DNA of 13,905 bases from JARRQB01 sp965368585. GTDB lineage: Bacteria; Pseudomonadota; Gammaproteobacteria; Chromatiales; Chromatiaceae. The stretch's first letter is position 1. Every line of letters begins with the position of its first letter. A model generated the notes under the pieces. The model was not told the origin of the DNA and did no database searches. It was given only the letters and a program-made list of their open reading frames with translations. This document shows, in pieces, positions 1 to 6,785 of this stretch. The stretch spans positions 1 through 13,905 of the forward strand of contig CBDUNM010000138.1 in NCBI GenBank assembly GCA_965368585.1, given 5' to 3'. The position numbers were made by a program, and so were the translations under genes.

Positions 1-723
1 CGGGTGTTTGTGCTCGACTCCCGCGGCCTGCTGATGGAAGGCCGTGCGATGGATCCGTACAAAGCGCCTTTTGCTCAAGCAGCCGATCGTGTGGCGGAGT
101 GGAAATACGACGGCAGCGAGCCGACCTTGATGGAGGTTATCGAGAATGCATCCGCCACCGTGTTGCTCGGGCTCAGCGGGCAGGCGAGTGCGTTCAACCG
201 GCCTATCGTGGAAGCCGTGAGCAGAAACACCTCTCAACCCATCATATTTCCGCTTTCCAACCCCACTTCGATTTCAGAGGCGTTGCCGGAAGATATCTTC
301 GAATGGACGAACGGCCAGGCCATCGTGGCCACGGGGAGCCCGTTCGAGGACGTGATTCACGGCGGTAAGGTCTGCCCCATCGGGCAGGGCAACAACGCGT
401 TCATCTTTCCCGGACTTGGATTTGCCGCCGTCCTCTGCGAAGTCACCAAGGTGACCGACAAGATGGTGTTGGAATCCGCCTATGCGCTCGCAGACTACAC
501 GGCTGCGGCGCATCTGGGCGACGGCCGGGTCTATCCGCCCATCGCCGATCTGCAGGAAGTCAGCATCCGTGTGGCCACCCGGGTCGTGGAATGCGCGCTG
601 GAAGAAGGCGTCGCGCAACGACGAGAGCTGGAAAACTCGGACATCGATACGTATCTGCGTAAGCGGTTCTGGAAGCCGCGGTATATCCCGTTCATGCTGG
701 GGCGATCGACTGAAAAAGCGTAA
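1..723 (+). CDS. maeA: NAD-dependent malic enzyme, C-terminal part (5' end outside window)
   Basis: Oxidative decarboxylation of malate to pyruvate with NAD+ in the cytosol. The frame is open from the first base, so this is the last ~240 residues of a protein usually about 560 long. Visible malic-enzyme landmarks are DSRGLL near the start, FPLSNPTS around residue 82 of the visible part, ATGSPF, and GQGNNAFIFPGLG around residues 127-139. These belong to the NAD-binding domain and C-terminal lobe of the large SfcA/MaeA-type enzymes, which lack a phosphotransacetylase domain. The C-terminal FWKPRYIPF is like the W-x-P-x-Y-x-P ending of this family. A second, different malic enzyme (maeB) follows 382 bp downstream on the same strand. 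NAD preference is inferred from family membership; the first Rossmann glycines are not in the window. Confidence 0.93.
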   Translation, partial: RVFVLDSRGLLMEGRAMDPYKAPFAQAADRVAEWKYDGSEPTLMEVIENASATVLLGLSGQASAFNRPIVEAVSRNTSQPIIFPLSNPTSISEALPEDIFEWTNGQAIVATGSPFEDVIHGGKVCPIGQGNNAFIFPGLGFAAVLCEVTKVTDKMVLESAYALADYTAAAHLGDGRVYPPIADLQEVSIRVATRVVECALEEGVAQRRELENSDIDTYLRKRFWKPRYIPFMLGRSTEKA

Positions 724-915
724 CCACCGCCAGGGGTTGGGGGTGACCAGCGCAGCCGCGAAGGCCAATGCGGCTTGAGTACGAACGGGACCAGCCATCA
801 CAAGAGCGCTTTGTCCTGATAGGTGCAAACGTCGTATCGGACATACAACAGTCGGTCCGCCCTCGTGCCATTGGCAGACTATACTCCTCTCACGGTATAC
901 CCGAACATTCCAATA

Positions 916-948
916 ACCGGTGCGCGCCCGCGAAGGCGCAGCACCGGT
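916..948 (+). terminator. Strong 13-bp hairpin between maeA and maeB (terminator or leader structure)
   Basis: The left arm ACCGGTGC-GCGCC (916-928) pairs with GGCGC (935-939) and GCACCGGT (941-948), leaving a single bulged A at 940 and a 6-nt loop CGCGAA. The following bases are only mildly T-rich (ATTGCTTGATTTG), so this is not a classical intrinsic terminator. It could end maeA transcription, or be a structured leader element if the maeB promoter lies upstream. The arm sequence ACCGGTGCGC also occurs twice in direct orientation (916-925 and 943-952). Confidence 0.45.
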
Positions 949-969
949 GCGCATTGCTTGATTTGCACC

Positions 970-984
970 TAGCCGAATCGGCTA
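970..984. promoter_or_regulatory. 15-nt palindrome upstream of maeB, candidate operator
   Basis: TAGCCGA-A-TCGGCTA is a perfect inverted repeat with 7-nt arms around one central base, 122 nt before the maeB start codon. Short arms with a 1-nt centre fit a dimeric repressor or activator site better than an RNA hairpin. No regulator family can be named from the sequence. Confidence 0.35.
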
Positions 985-1105
985 CACGGCGTGTGCATAC
1001 ACTCCACGGGGAAAGTCAACGACGTTCCCAAACGCTGCGCGGGGCTCGGCGTACGGGGTCTGGACAGTCGAGTCGCCTTTGCACCCACCAAGCGGAGATC
1101 CAGTC

Positions 1106-3388
1106 ATGTCGGACGAAACCTTCAAAGAACAATCGCTGCAGTATCATCGTGAGCCCAAGCCGGGTAAATTGGAGATTGTTCCCACCAAGTCCATGGCCAC
1201 CCAGGCGGACCTCGCCAAGGCCTACTCGCCGGGTGTGGCACACGCGTGCGAGGCGATCGTCGCAGACCCGGGCGAAGCGGCCAATCTGACGGCAAGGGGC
1301 AATCTGGTCGGGGTCATCTCCAATGGTACGGCCGTACTCGGGCTGGGTAATATCGGCAGCCTGGCGTCGAAGCCGGTGATGGAAGGCAAAGCGGTTCTAT
1401 TCAAGAAATTCGCCAATGTCGACGTCTTCGACCTGGAGATCGACGAGCGCGATCCCGACAAACTGGTCGAGATCATCGCGGCGCTGGAGCCTACCTTCGG
1501 CGGCATCAATCTGGAAGACATCAAGGCGCCGGAGTGCTTCGTCGTCGAGCGCAAACTCCGCGAGCGGATGAACATTCCCGTATTCCATGATGATCAGCAC
1601 GGCACCGCGATCGTCGCGGCTGCAGCGGTCTACAACGGCCTGCGCATCGTCGGCAAAAAGATAGAGGATGTCACCTTGGTGGTGTCGGGCGCCGGTGCTG
1701 CCAGCCTTGCCTGTACCGATCTGGTTATGAGTATGGGCTTGCGCCGGGAGAACATCTTTATCTGCGACAGTCTCGGGGTGATCTTCAAAGGCCGGATTGC
1801 GGGTATGAACGAGTACAAGGAAAAGTATGCGGTCGAGACCGACAAGCGCACGCTCAGCGAAGCCGTCGCGGGGGCCGACATCTTTTTCGGCTTGTCCGCG
1901 CCGGGGGTTCTGTCGGCCGAGGATGTGAAGACGATGGCCAGAGATCCGCTGATCCTGGCCATGGCCAATCCGATCCCGGAGATTTTACCCGAAGTCGCGC
2001 TGGCGGCGCGCCCGGATGCGATTGTCGCGACCGGCCGTTCCGACTACCCCAATCAGGTGAACAACGTGCTGTGTTTTCCCTTCGTCTTTCGCGGGGCACT
2101 GGACTGCGGGGCCTCTACGATCAACGAGGAGATGAAGATCGCATGTGTCAAGGCGATCGCCGATCTGGCGACGCACGAATCGAGCGCCGAGGTCGCCAAG
2201 GTTTACGCCGGAGAAAAGCTAAAATTCGGCCGTGACTATCTGATCCCCAAGCCCTTCGATCCGCGACTCATCGCCAAGTTGCCGATTGCCGTGGCGAGGG
2301 CGGCGATGAAGAGCGGCGTAGCGACCCGGCCCATCGAAGACATGGGCGCTTACAAGGCGAAACTCAACGGCTACGTCGTGCGATCGCGAGTTTTTATGAC
2401 GCCAATGGTCGAGGCGGCCAAACGCTCGCTCAAACGCATCATATACGCCGAAGGCGAGAACGCCGATGTGTTGCACGCGGTGCAGTCCGCGGTGGATGAG
2501 CATCTGGTGGAACCGGTTCTGCTGGGTCGGCCCGGCGCCGTGCAGGAGAAGATCGATGCCTTGGGTCTACGGTTGAAGCTCGGCGACGACGTTGAACTGA
2601 TCGATCCCGAGCGGGCCTGTTTGCGGCCGGAACTGCTGGAGAAGTTTCACTATATCGTCGGCCGTAAAGGCGTGCCCCTGGAAGCGGCGGAAAAGCAATT
2701 GCGCTCCAGTAACACCTCGCTTGGCGCGATGCTGTTGAACATGAACGAGGCCGATGCCGTCATTTGCGGCAAGGTCGGCCGCTTCGCGGATCACCTGCGT
2801 ACGGTCATGGACGTCGTAGGCACCGGCGCCGAGAACGAATGCATTTCGTCGTTGTCAACCGTCATCACTCAGGAGGGTCCCATCTTTCTCGCCGATTGCT
2901 TTATCAACGTCGACCCGAGCTTGGAACAGATCGTCAGAATCACCAGGATAAACATCGAGAAGGTCGAGCGCTTCGGGATCACGCCGCGTGTCGCTTTGTT
3001 GTCGCATTCTAACTTCGGCAGTTCCACTGCGCCCTCGGCAGTTAAGATGCGCAAAGCCTCGGCGATCCTGCGCGAGGCTTTGCCCGATGTGCAGATCGAC
3101 GGCGAGATGCACTCGATGAGCGCCATGAACCGGATCGACCGTGAAGCCGCGTACGCCCATACGACGCTGCGCGACGACGCCAATCTGTTGATCTGTCCTG
3201 ATCTGGACTCTGCCAACATCGCACTGGGTTTGCTCAGGACCCGGGCGAACGGCCTGTTGGTAGGGCCGTTCCTGTCGGGTCTGGCGCGGCCGGTGCATAT
3301 CCTTATTCCGTCGGTCACGGCGCGCGGTATATTCAACATGACCGCCCTGGCGGCGGGCGATCTGGTGCGCATAGACGAGGAGAGCTAG
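1106..3388 (+). CDS. maeB: NADP-dependent malic enzyme with C-terminal phosphotransacetylase-like domain (MaeB)
   Basis: Cytosolic 760-aa multimodular malic enzyme: malate + NADP+ to pyruvate + CO2 + NADPH. The N-terminal catalytic part (about 1-420) contains KAYSPGVAHAC with the conserved Tyr, the KAVLFKKFANVDVFDLEID metal/substrate region, FHDDQHGTAI, and a Rossmann motif VVSGAGAASLAC; MANPIPEI follows. The C-terminal part (about 430-760) is the phosphate-acetyl/butyryltransferase-like domain, which in E. coli MaeB is regulatory and mediates acetyl-CoA inhibition rather than acetyl transfer. The frame extends nine codons upstream to a TTG. I chose ATG 1106 because GGAG (1094-1097) sits 8 nt before it and MSDETFKEQ is a typical MaeB N-terminus. 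It lies behind maeA in the same direction but across a long gap, so it probably has its own promoter. Cofactor preference is by family. Confidence 0.96.
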   Translation: MSDETFKEQSLQYHREPKPGKLEIVPTKSMATQADLAKAYSPGVAHACEAIVADPGEAANLTARGNLVGVISNGTAVLGLGNIGSLASKPVMEGKAVLFKKFANVDVFDLEIDERDPDKLVEIIAALEPTFGGINLEDIKAPECFVVERKLRERMNIPVFHDDQHGTAIVAAAAVYNGLRIVGKKIEDVTLVVSGAGAASLACTDLVMSMGLRRENIFICDSLGVIFKGRIAGMNEYKEKYAVETDKRTLSEAVAGADIFFGLSAPGVLSAEDVKTMARDPLILAMANPIPEILPEVALAARPDAIVATGRSDYPNQVNNVLCFPFVFRGALDCGASTINEEMKIACVKAIADLATHESSAEVAKVYAGEKLKFGRDYLIPKPFDPRLIAKLPIAVARAAMKSGVATRPIEDMGAYKAKLNGYVVRSRVFMTPMVEAAKRSLKRIIYAEGENADVLHAVQSAVDEHLVEPVLLGRPGAVQEKIDALGLRLKLGDDVELIDPERACLRPELLEKFHYIVGRKGVPLEAAEKQLRSSNTSLGAMLLNMNEADAVICGKVGRFADHLRTVMDVVGTGAENECISSLSTVITQEGPIFLADCFINVDPSLEQIVRITRINIEKVERFGITPRVALLSHSNFGSSTAPSAVKMRKASAILREALPDVQIDGEMHSMSAMNRIDREAAYAHTTLRDDANLLICPDLDSANIALGLLRTRANGLLVGPFLSGLARPVHILIPSVTARGIFNMTALAAGDLVRIDEES

Positions 3389-3409
3389 ACATAATGTCTA
3401 GCCCTCGTC
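3374..3409 (+). terminator. Long hairpin enclosing the maeB stop codon
   Basis: GACGAGG (3374-3380) pairs with CCTCGTC (3403-3409), and GCTAGACA (3384-3391) pairs with TGTCTAGC (3395-3402). Together they give 15 perfect base pairs, interrupted by a 3-nt bulge AGA (3381-3383) on one side and closed by a TAA loop. The maeB TAG stop (3386-3388) is inside the stem. No U-tract follows, so it may act with Rho, protect the 3' end of the mRNA, or pause transcription rather than terminate it alone. Confidence 0.55.
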
Positions 3410-3511
3410 CACGGTCGCTTCAAACGAGATCATCCGGCCTGAGGTTGCCGCTTATTTTTACGCGACGGCGGCGAGATTTCCGAGCTAAGCTTGTGATCAC
3501 CTGACACGTTG

Positions 3512-3575
3512 TTCTCGAGCGAGAATCGCGCCGCCAGCGGAGGGAACTCTACGGGTTCCCGGTCACGCCTATGAT
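3512..3575 (+). promoter_or_regulatory. mgtE upstream region: two hairpins and a candidate -10
   Basis: In the 265-bp gap before mgtE, TTCTC (3512-3516) pairs with GAGAA (3521-3525) across a GAGC loop, and GGGAAC (3542-3547) pairs with GTTCCC (3555-3560) across a 7-nt loop. TATGAT at 3570-3575 resembles a -10 box (5 of 6), but no good -35 lies 16-18 nt upstream. I could not match the region to the Mg2+-sensing M-box leader, so a riboswitch is not claimed. Confidence 0.25.
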
Positions 3576-3653
3576 AACAGCGGAGATAGGTCGGCCCGTT
3601 CAGGTGCCGGCCCCTTTCCCGCGGATTTTGGTGTTTTCCAGGAGGAGTCCAAG

Positions 3654-5018
3654 ATGACTGAAAGCCCGCGATTCGAGCCGTGGAAGACGCTGATCTATTA
3701 CGCCAAGGCCGGTGACCGGAGTGAACTCGAGGCCTTTGTTCTGGCCATCGGGCCGAGCGACACCTTCCGCGCCCTGTTGCGCCTGGACCCGGCCGAGCGG
3801 GAACTCGTCCTCACCACGCTGTCACCTGCGGAAGCGGCAGAGATCATGGAGGAGATCCCCGGCGAGCACGCGGCCGACTTCATCGAGCAGTTGCCCACCA
3901 GTGACGCGGCTTCCATCGTTGATGCCATGGAGAGCGCCGAGCAGGCTGACGTGCTGGCGGGTATGAGCACGGCGGATGCAGACGCCATCCTTGCGCGGAT
4001 GGACCCGAAGCGAGCGGCGGATGCCCGCGTCCTGATCCAGTATCCAGCGGACACGGCGGGCGGCCTGATGGTAACCGAGTTTCTAGCCTATCCGGAAGCC
4101 GCGACCGTGCGCGATGTCCTGGACGGGCTCAGCGACTGGGCGGAAACGCAACCCAACGAGGAGGCGCACGTGTTTGTCGTGTCGTCTACGGGCATCCTCA
4201 TCGGTGGTCTCGATCTGCGGGGGCTGGTGCTGTCGCGCCGCACTACGCCGCTCAGCGAGGTCGTCCACCCATCCCGCTTCGTATCGGTTAACGCCACCTT
4301 GGACGAGCTGGACAATCTGTTCGATTGTCACCAACTCGCCTACGTGGCCGTGGTCGACGACCACCAGAAGCTGCTGGGAGTACTGCGTCGCGACGACCTG
4401 CGTCAGGCGTTGCAGGAGCGCGCGGACGCCGACTACCTGAAATCCCAGGGCATCGTGGGCGGCGACGAGATCCGCGCCATGCCGGTGCTGACGCGAGCGC
4501 GGCGGCGCCTCTCCTGGCTCAGCCTCAACATCTTTCTCAATGTCATCGCCGCCAGCGTCATTGCCCTGTACGAGGACACCCTGAGCGCGGTGATCGCCCT
4601 TGCCGTGTTCCTTCCCATCGTCTCGGACATGAGCGGTTGCTCGGGTAACCAGGCAGTAGCGGTTAGCATGCGCGAACTGTCACTGGGTATCGTCAAGCCC
4701 TACGAAGCCGCACGGGTCTGGTTGCAGGAAATCTCCGTCGGGATGATCAACGGTCTGGTGCTCGGGTGCCTGATCGCGGCGGCGGCCTGGCTTTGGAAAG
4801 GCAACCTTTACCTTGGCCTGGTCGTGGGTGTCGCCCTGGCCTGCAACACGCTGGTGGCCGTATCGCTGGGTGGTACGGTGCCGCTGTTGCTGAAGCGCTT
4901 CAAGGTGGATCCCGCGGTGGCGTCCGGGCCGATACTAACCACGGTCACCGACATGTGCGGATTTTTCCTGGTGCTTGCCCTGGCCACCCTCATGTTGCCG
5001 AAACTCACCATGGTTTGA
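3654..5018 (+). CDS. mgtE: Magnesium transporter MgtE
   Basis: Inner-membrane Mg2+ channel/transporter of 454 residues, normal for the family. The acidic cytosolic N domain (about 1-135) is rich in short helical repeats (SPAEAAEIMEEIP, EHAADFIEQLP). It leads through YPADTAGGLMVTEF into two CBS domains (about 140-262). In Thermus MgtE the N and CBS domains bind Mg2+ and close the pore when intracellular Mg2+ is high. The C-terminal membrane domain (about 280-454) has five hydrophobic helices. Pore-region motifs are VSDMSGCSGNQAVAVSMREL and TTVTDMCGFF; the Asp of the latter corresponds to the Mg2+-binding pore aspartate of the family. ATG 3654 is supported by AGGAGG (3640-3645) at 8 nt. The gene stands alone between 265-bp and 253-bp gaps, so it is probably monocistronic. 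Co2+ or other divalent ions may also be carried. Confidence 0.96.
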   Translation: MTESPRFEPWKTLIYYAKAGDRSELEAFVLAIGPSDTFRALLRLDPAERELVLTTLSPAEAAEIMEEIPGEHAADFIEQLPTSDAASIVDAMESAEQADVLAGMSTADADAILARMDPKRAADARVLIQYPADTAGGLMVTEFLAYPEAATVRDVLDGLSDWAETQPNEEAHVFVVSSTGILIGGLDLRGLVLSRRTTPLSEVVHPSRFVSVNATLDELDNLFDCHQLAYVAVVDDHQKLLGVLRRDDLRQALQERADADYLKSQGIVGGDEIRAMPVLTRARRRLSWLSLNIFLNVIAASVIALYEDTLSAVIALAVFLPIVSDMSGCSGNQAVAVSMRELSLGIVKPYEAARVWLQEISVGMINGLVLGCLIAAAAWLWKGNLYLGLVVGVALACNTLVAVSLGGTVPLLLKRFKVDPAVASGPILTTVTDMCGFFLVLALATLMLPKLTMV

Positions 5019-5113
5019 CGCCGAAATGCCGTGCTTTATGACGTGGTCAGGTGCCGCCCGCTTCGCGATGATAGAAATCGTCCGGTGCGCAGCAGTTCTC
5101 CGTAACACGCTGG

Positions 5114-5147
5114 TATCGATCAATTCGATATTAACGTCCGATAATAT
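5114..5147 (+). promoter_or_regulatory. Candidate promoter/operator with nested palindromes before the DsrC-like gene
   Basis: TATCGA-TCAAT-TCGATA (5114-5130) is a perfect 6-nt-arm inverted repeat. A second one, ATATTA (5128-5133) and TAATAT (5142-5147), overlaps it. GATAAT at 5140-5145 matches a -10 box in five of six positions, but no good -35 is seen. This is the only clearly AT-rich patch in the gap. A regulated start about 120 nt before the GTG is plausible but inferred. Confidence 0.35.
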
Positions 5148-5271
5148 TCGCTTGTGTTCCGCGCCATTCAAAGCCGAAGATTAGGGGCAAGCTTCGTCAT
5201 CTTGATCATCTACAGGTCAGGAGCCGCGAGGTCCTGCGAGGCGACGTGCCCGTTCTTGAGGAGAGCAATCG

Positions 5272-5913
5272 GTGATCTCGGTCAAGGTTTATATGAAGAC
5301 GTCCAACGAACCGCTCAAACGCACGCCGGTCGTGCTGCGCATCGATGCGGACGGTTCGGAGACGCCGCCCGTCCTGACCGACCGAACGGGGGTGGCGCGC
5401 TTCGATCTGCCGCCGGTCAGCGGCAAGGTGCTGGTGTCGGGCGTGGAGCGTTTTCATGGCCGGCTGGATGGCGAAATCGTTGTCGCATTATGGTCGATCA
5501 CCCAATCCGGTAACGCGTCCGAAGGTACGCTAGGGGAGTTTCCCTCCGGCAGCAACGCCTACCCTGGTATGCAGACCCGCGGGCTCGAGGTCGCCGGGCG
5601 CGAGATCCTAACCGATAGCGAAGGCTATCTGGTCGACCCGGCGGACTGGTCCGAGGCCTTTGCCCGGCAACAGGCCGCCCGGGAAGACCTGGTGCTCAAC
5701 TCCGAACACTGGGAAGTGATCCGGTACTTGCGCGAGTACTTTTCCCGACACGGCTCACAGGCCAGCGTGCGCGACATGATCAAGCACTTTCGCGGTGTTT
5801 GGGGCGGCGACAAGGGGAACAGCCGTTACCTCCACCGACTGTTTCCGCGCGGCGGGCCGCAGAAGCAAGGCAACCGCCTGGCGGGTCTGCTACGGACCAA
5901 GGGCGAGCACTGA
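5272..5913 (+). CDS. DsrC/TusE-like protein without cysteines, with an N-terminal beta-rich extension
   Basis: The 213-aa protein has two parts. Residues about 104-213 are a DsrC/TusE/DsvC-family domain, with GLEVAGREILTDSEGYLVDP, DWSEAFA, LNSEHWEVIRYLREYF, GGDKGNSRYLHRLFP and GPQKQGNRLAGL. In true DsrC two C-terminal cysteines carry sulfur (in QAC-K-IAGL and at the penultimate position); TusE keeps the last one. Here they are Asn201 and Glu212, and the whole protein has no Cys, so it cannot carry persulfide in the usual way. Residues about 1-100 (VVLRIDADGSETPPV, TDRTGVARFDLPP, GKVLVSG) look like a small beta-sandwich, which I do not recognise with certainty. The start is GTG 5272, with GAGGAG (5258-5263) 8 nt before it; an ATG at 5293 lacks this. 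A regulatory or scaffold role, as proposed for Cys-lacking DsrC relatives, is inference. Confidence 0.8.
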   Translation: MISVKVYMKTSNEPLKRTPVVLRIDADGSETPPVLTDRTGVARFDLPPVSGKVLVSGVERFHGRLDGEIVVALWSITQSGNASEGTLGEFPSGSNAYPGMQTRGLEVAGREILTDSEGYLVDPADWSEAFARQQAAREDLVLNSEHWEVIRYLREYFSRHGSQASVRDMIKHFRGVWGGDKGNSRYLHRLFPRGGPQKQGNRLAGLLRTKGEH

Positions 5914-5924
5914 TCACTGCTCGC
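5903..5924. terminator. Inverted repeat between convergent genes (candidate bidirectional terminator)
   Basis: GCGAGCA (5903-5909) and TGCTCGC (5918-5924) are perfect 7-nt arms around an 8-nt loop containing the TGA stop of the DsrC-like gene. It sits between that gene and the converging nrdG end (5944). There is no T-run on either side, so its efficiency as a terminator is doubtful. Confidence 0.4.
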
Positions 5925-5943
5925 GCAGCAGCGGGAGCGCATA

Positions 5944-6606
5944 TCACCTCACCACGAGTTGATCGAAACGGGCTTTAAGGTCCGGCGCCATGCTCGGCAC
6001 CGCGCCGAACGGCGCGTCCGTGCGACACCGTTGCAAGGCCAGGTTGCCGACCCCCGCCCGCGCCAGGCGGAGCAACAACGCCTCGAGCCGGGCGGCAGGC
6101 AGCAATTCCGGCTGTACCGTGACGCGGATCTCATGCTGCACCCCGCTGGCCAGTAGATGCCCCAGACTCGTCCATGCCGCCGTGCCGCTCGCTTTGGCCG
6201 ACGTCAGCTCGGGGTAGTGTTCAGGTGCCGCCTTGATATCCAGTCCGACCCAATCGAGCTGCGGGAGCAGCTTAGCGAGCCGCGCGGGATAGCACCCGGC
6301 GGTGTGCAGACCGACCTTGAAACCCAGGGCGCGAACCTCTGCAATGGCCGTAGCGAGGCCGCGTTGCAAGGTCGGTTCGCCCCCGGAAAACACCACCGCG
6401 TCCAACAGGCCCCGGCGGCGTTCGAGGAATGCCAGGACGTCGTGCCAGGCCAAACGCGGTGCGGTGCCGGCCGCAAGCAGGTCGGTGTTATGGCAGTAAC
6501 GACACCGCCACGGGCAACCCTGGCAAAACACCACTGCCGCGAGTTCACCCGGATAGTCGATAGTGGTGAGCGGCGTCAGACCACCCACCCGTATCCATTG
6601 CGACAT
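5944..6606 (-). CDS. nrdG: Anaerobic ribonucleoside-triphosphate reductase activating protein (NrdG)
   Basis: Radical-SAM activase of 220 aa that uses a [4Fe-4S] cluster and S-adenosylmethionine to create the glycyl radical of class III ribonucleotide reductase. The cluster motif is C31-x3-C35-x2-C38 in CPWRCRYCHN. The SAM-contacting GGE motif is in VVFSGGEPTLQ, and the N-terminal GGLTPLTTIDYPG is typical of this NrdG type. The length is that of the non-enterobacterial form; E. coli NrdG is shorter, ~154 aa. The ATG at 6606 overlaps the stop of the upstream small ORF by one base (TGATG), which implies translational coupling; no separate Shine-Dalgarno is obvious. It is the last gene of the nrd operon, so activase, radical domain and catalytic subunit are made together. 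Confidence 0.95.
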   Translation of the reverse strand: MSQWIRVGGLTPLTTIDYPGELAAVVFCQGCPWRCRYCHNTDLLAAGTAPRLAWHDVLAFLERRRGLLDAVVFSGGEPTLQRGLATAIAEVRALGFKVGLHTAGCYPARLAKLLPQLDWVGLDIKAAPEHYPELTSAKASGTAAWTSLGHLLASGVQHEIRVTVQPELLPAARLEALLLRLARAGVGNLALQRCRTDAPFGAVPSMAPDLKARFDQLVVR

Positions 6607-6785
6607 CAGTCGGCCGTCGGCTCTCGCGTCGTCGCCGGATGTTCCCTGAAGTAGACACGGTCGGCGTGCTCCGACTTTTTGCCGGGGTTCCAGGCCGAGA
6701 CCGGGCGGTGGTAGCCCATTACCCGGGTCCAGACCTCGCAGCGGGTGCGCTCGTCGTCGCGCAGTTCAGTGGCGGCAGTCTGCAT
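6606..6785 (-). CDS. Stand-alone glycyl-radical segment of class III ribonucleotide reductase (59 aa)
   Basis: Hand translation of the bases between nrdD and nrdG gives a complete 59-aa frame beginning MQTAATELRDDERTRCEVW and ending EPTAD. Residues 15-46 are RCEVWTRVMGYHRPV followed by SAWNPGKKSEHADRVYF. This is the conserved C-terminal glycyl-radical motif of NrdD (R-x-x-G-Y, then R-P-V-x-x-W-N-x-G-K-x-x-E), with Gly24 as the predicted radical site. The large NrdD chain encoded upstream ends without this motif, so the two ORFs together make one conventional enzyme. ATG 6785 has AGGAG (6800-6796) 10 nt before it. The ORF overlaps nrdD by 20 nt in the +1 frame, and its TGA shares a base with the nrdG ATG. 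Small proteins of this kind may be annotated beside nrdD in other proteobacteria, but I cannot check. Confidence 0.88.
   Translation of the reverse strand: MQTAATELRDDERTRCEVWTRVMGYHRPVSAWNPGKKSEHADRVYFREHPATTREPTAD

Larger units (their letters stand above)
724..1105. other. Intergenic region between the two malic enzyme genes
   Basis: This 382-bp gap has no convincing gene; open frames crossing it show no recognisable protein. It holds a long GC-rich hairpin (916-948), a 15-nt palindrome (970-984) and the maeB ribosome binding site. AT-richer patches around 871-900 (TTGGCA, then TATACC 19 nt later) and 958-988 (TTGATT, then TACACG 19 nt later) could be promoter elements, but neither has good spacing, so I do not call one. 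Confidence 0.6.

Noticed and set aside
274..954. 226-codon open frame on the - strand opposite the malic enzyme gene
   Set aside because: It overlaps the malic enzyme coding sequence antisense, shows no protein motif, and is an expected by-product of GC-rich codon usage.
768..1289. 173-codon + frame across the maeA-maeB gap
   Set aside because: It runs into maeB in another frame, has no recognisable domain, and its composition (Arg, His, Ser) is that of non-coding GC-rich DNA.
3389..3653. M-box (Mg2+) riboswitch before mgtE
   Set aside because: Hairpins are present, but I could not match the conserved M-box core by eye; a covariance-model search would decide.
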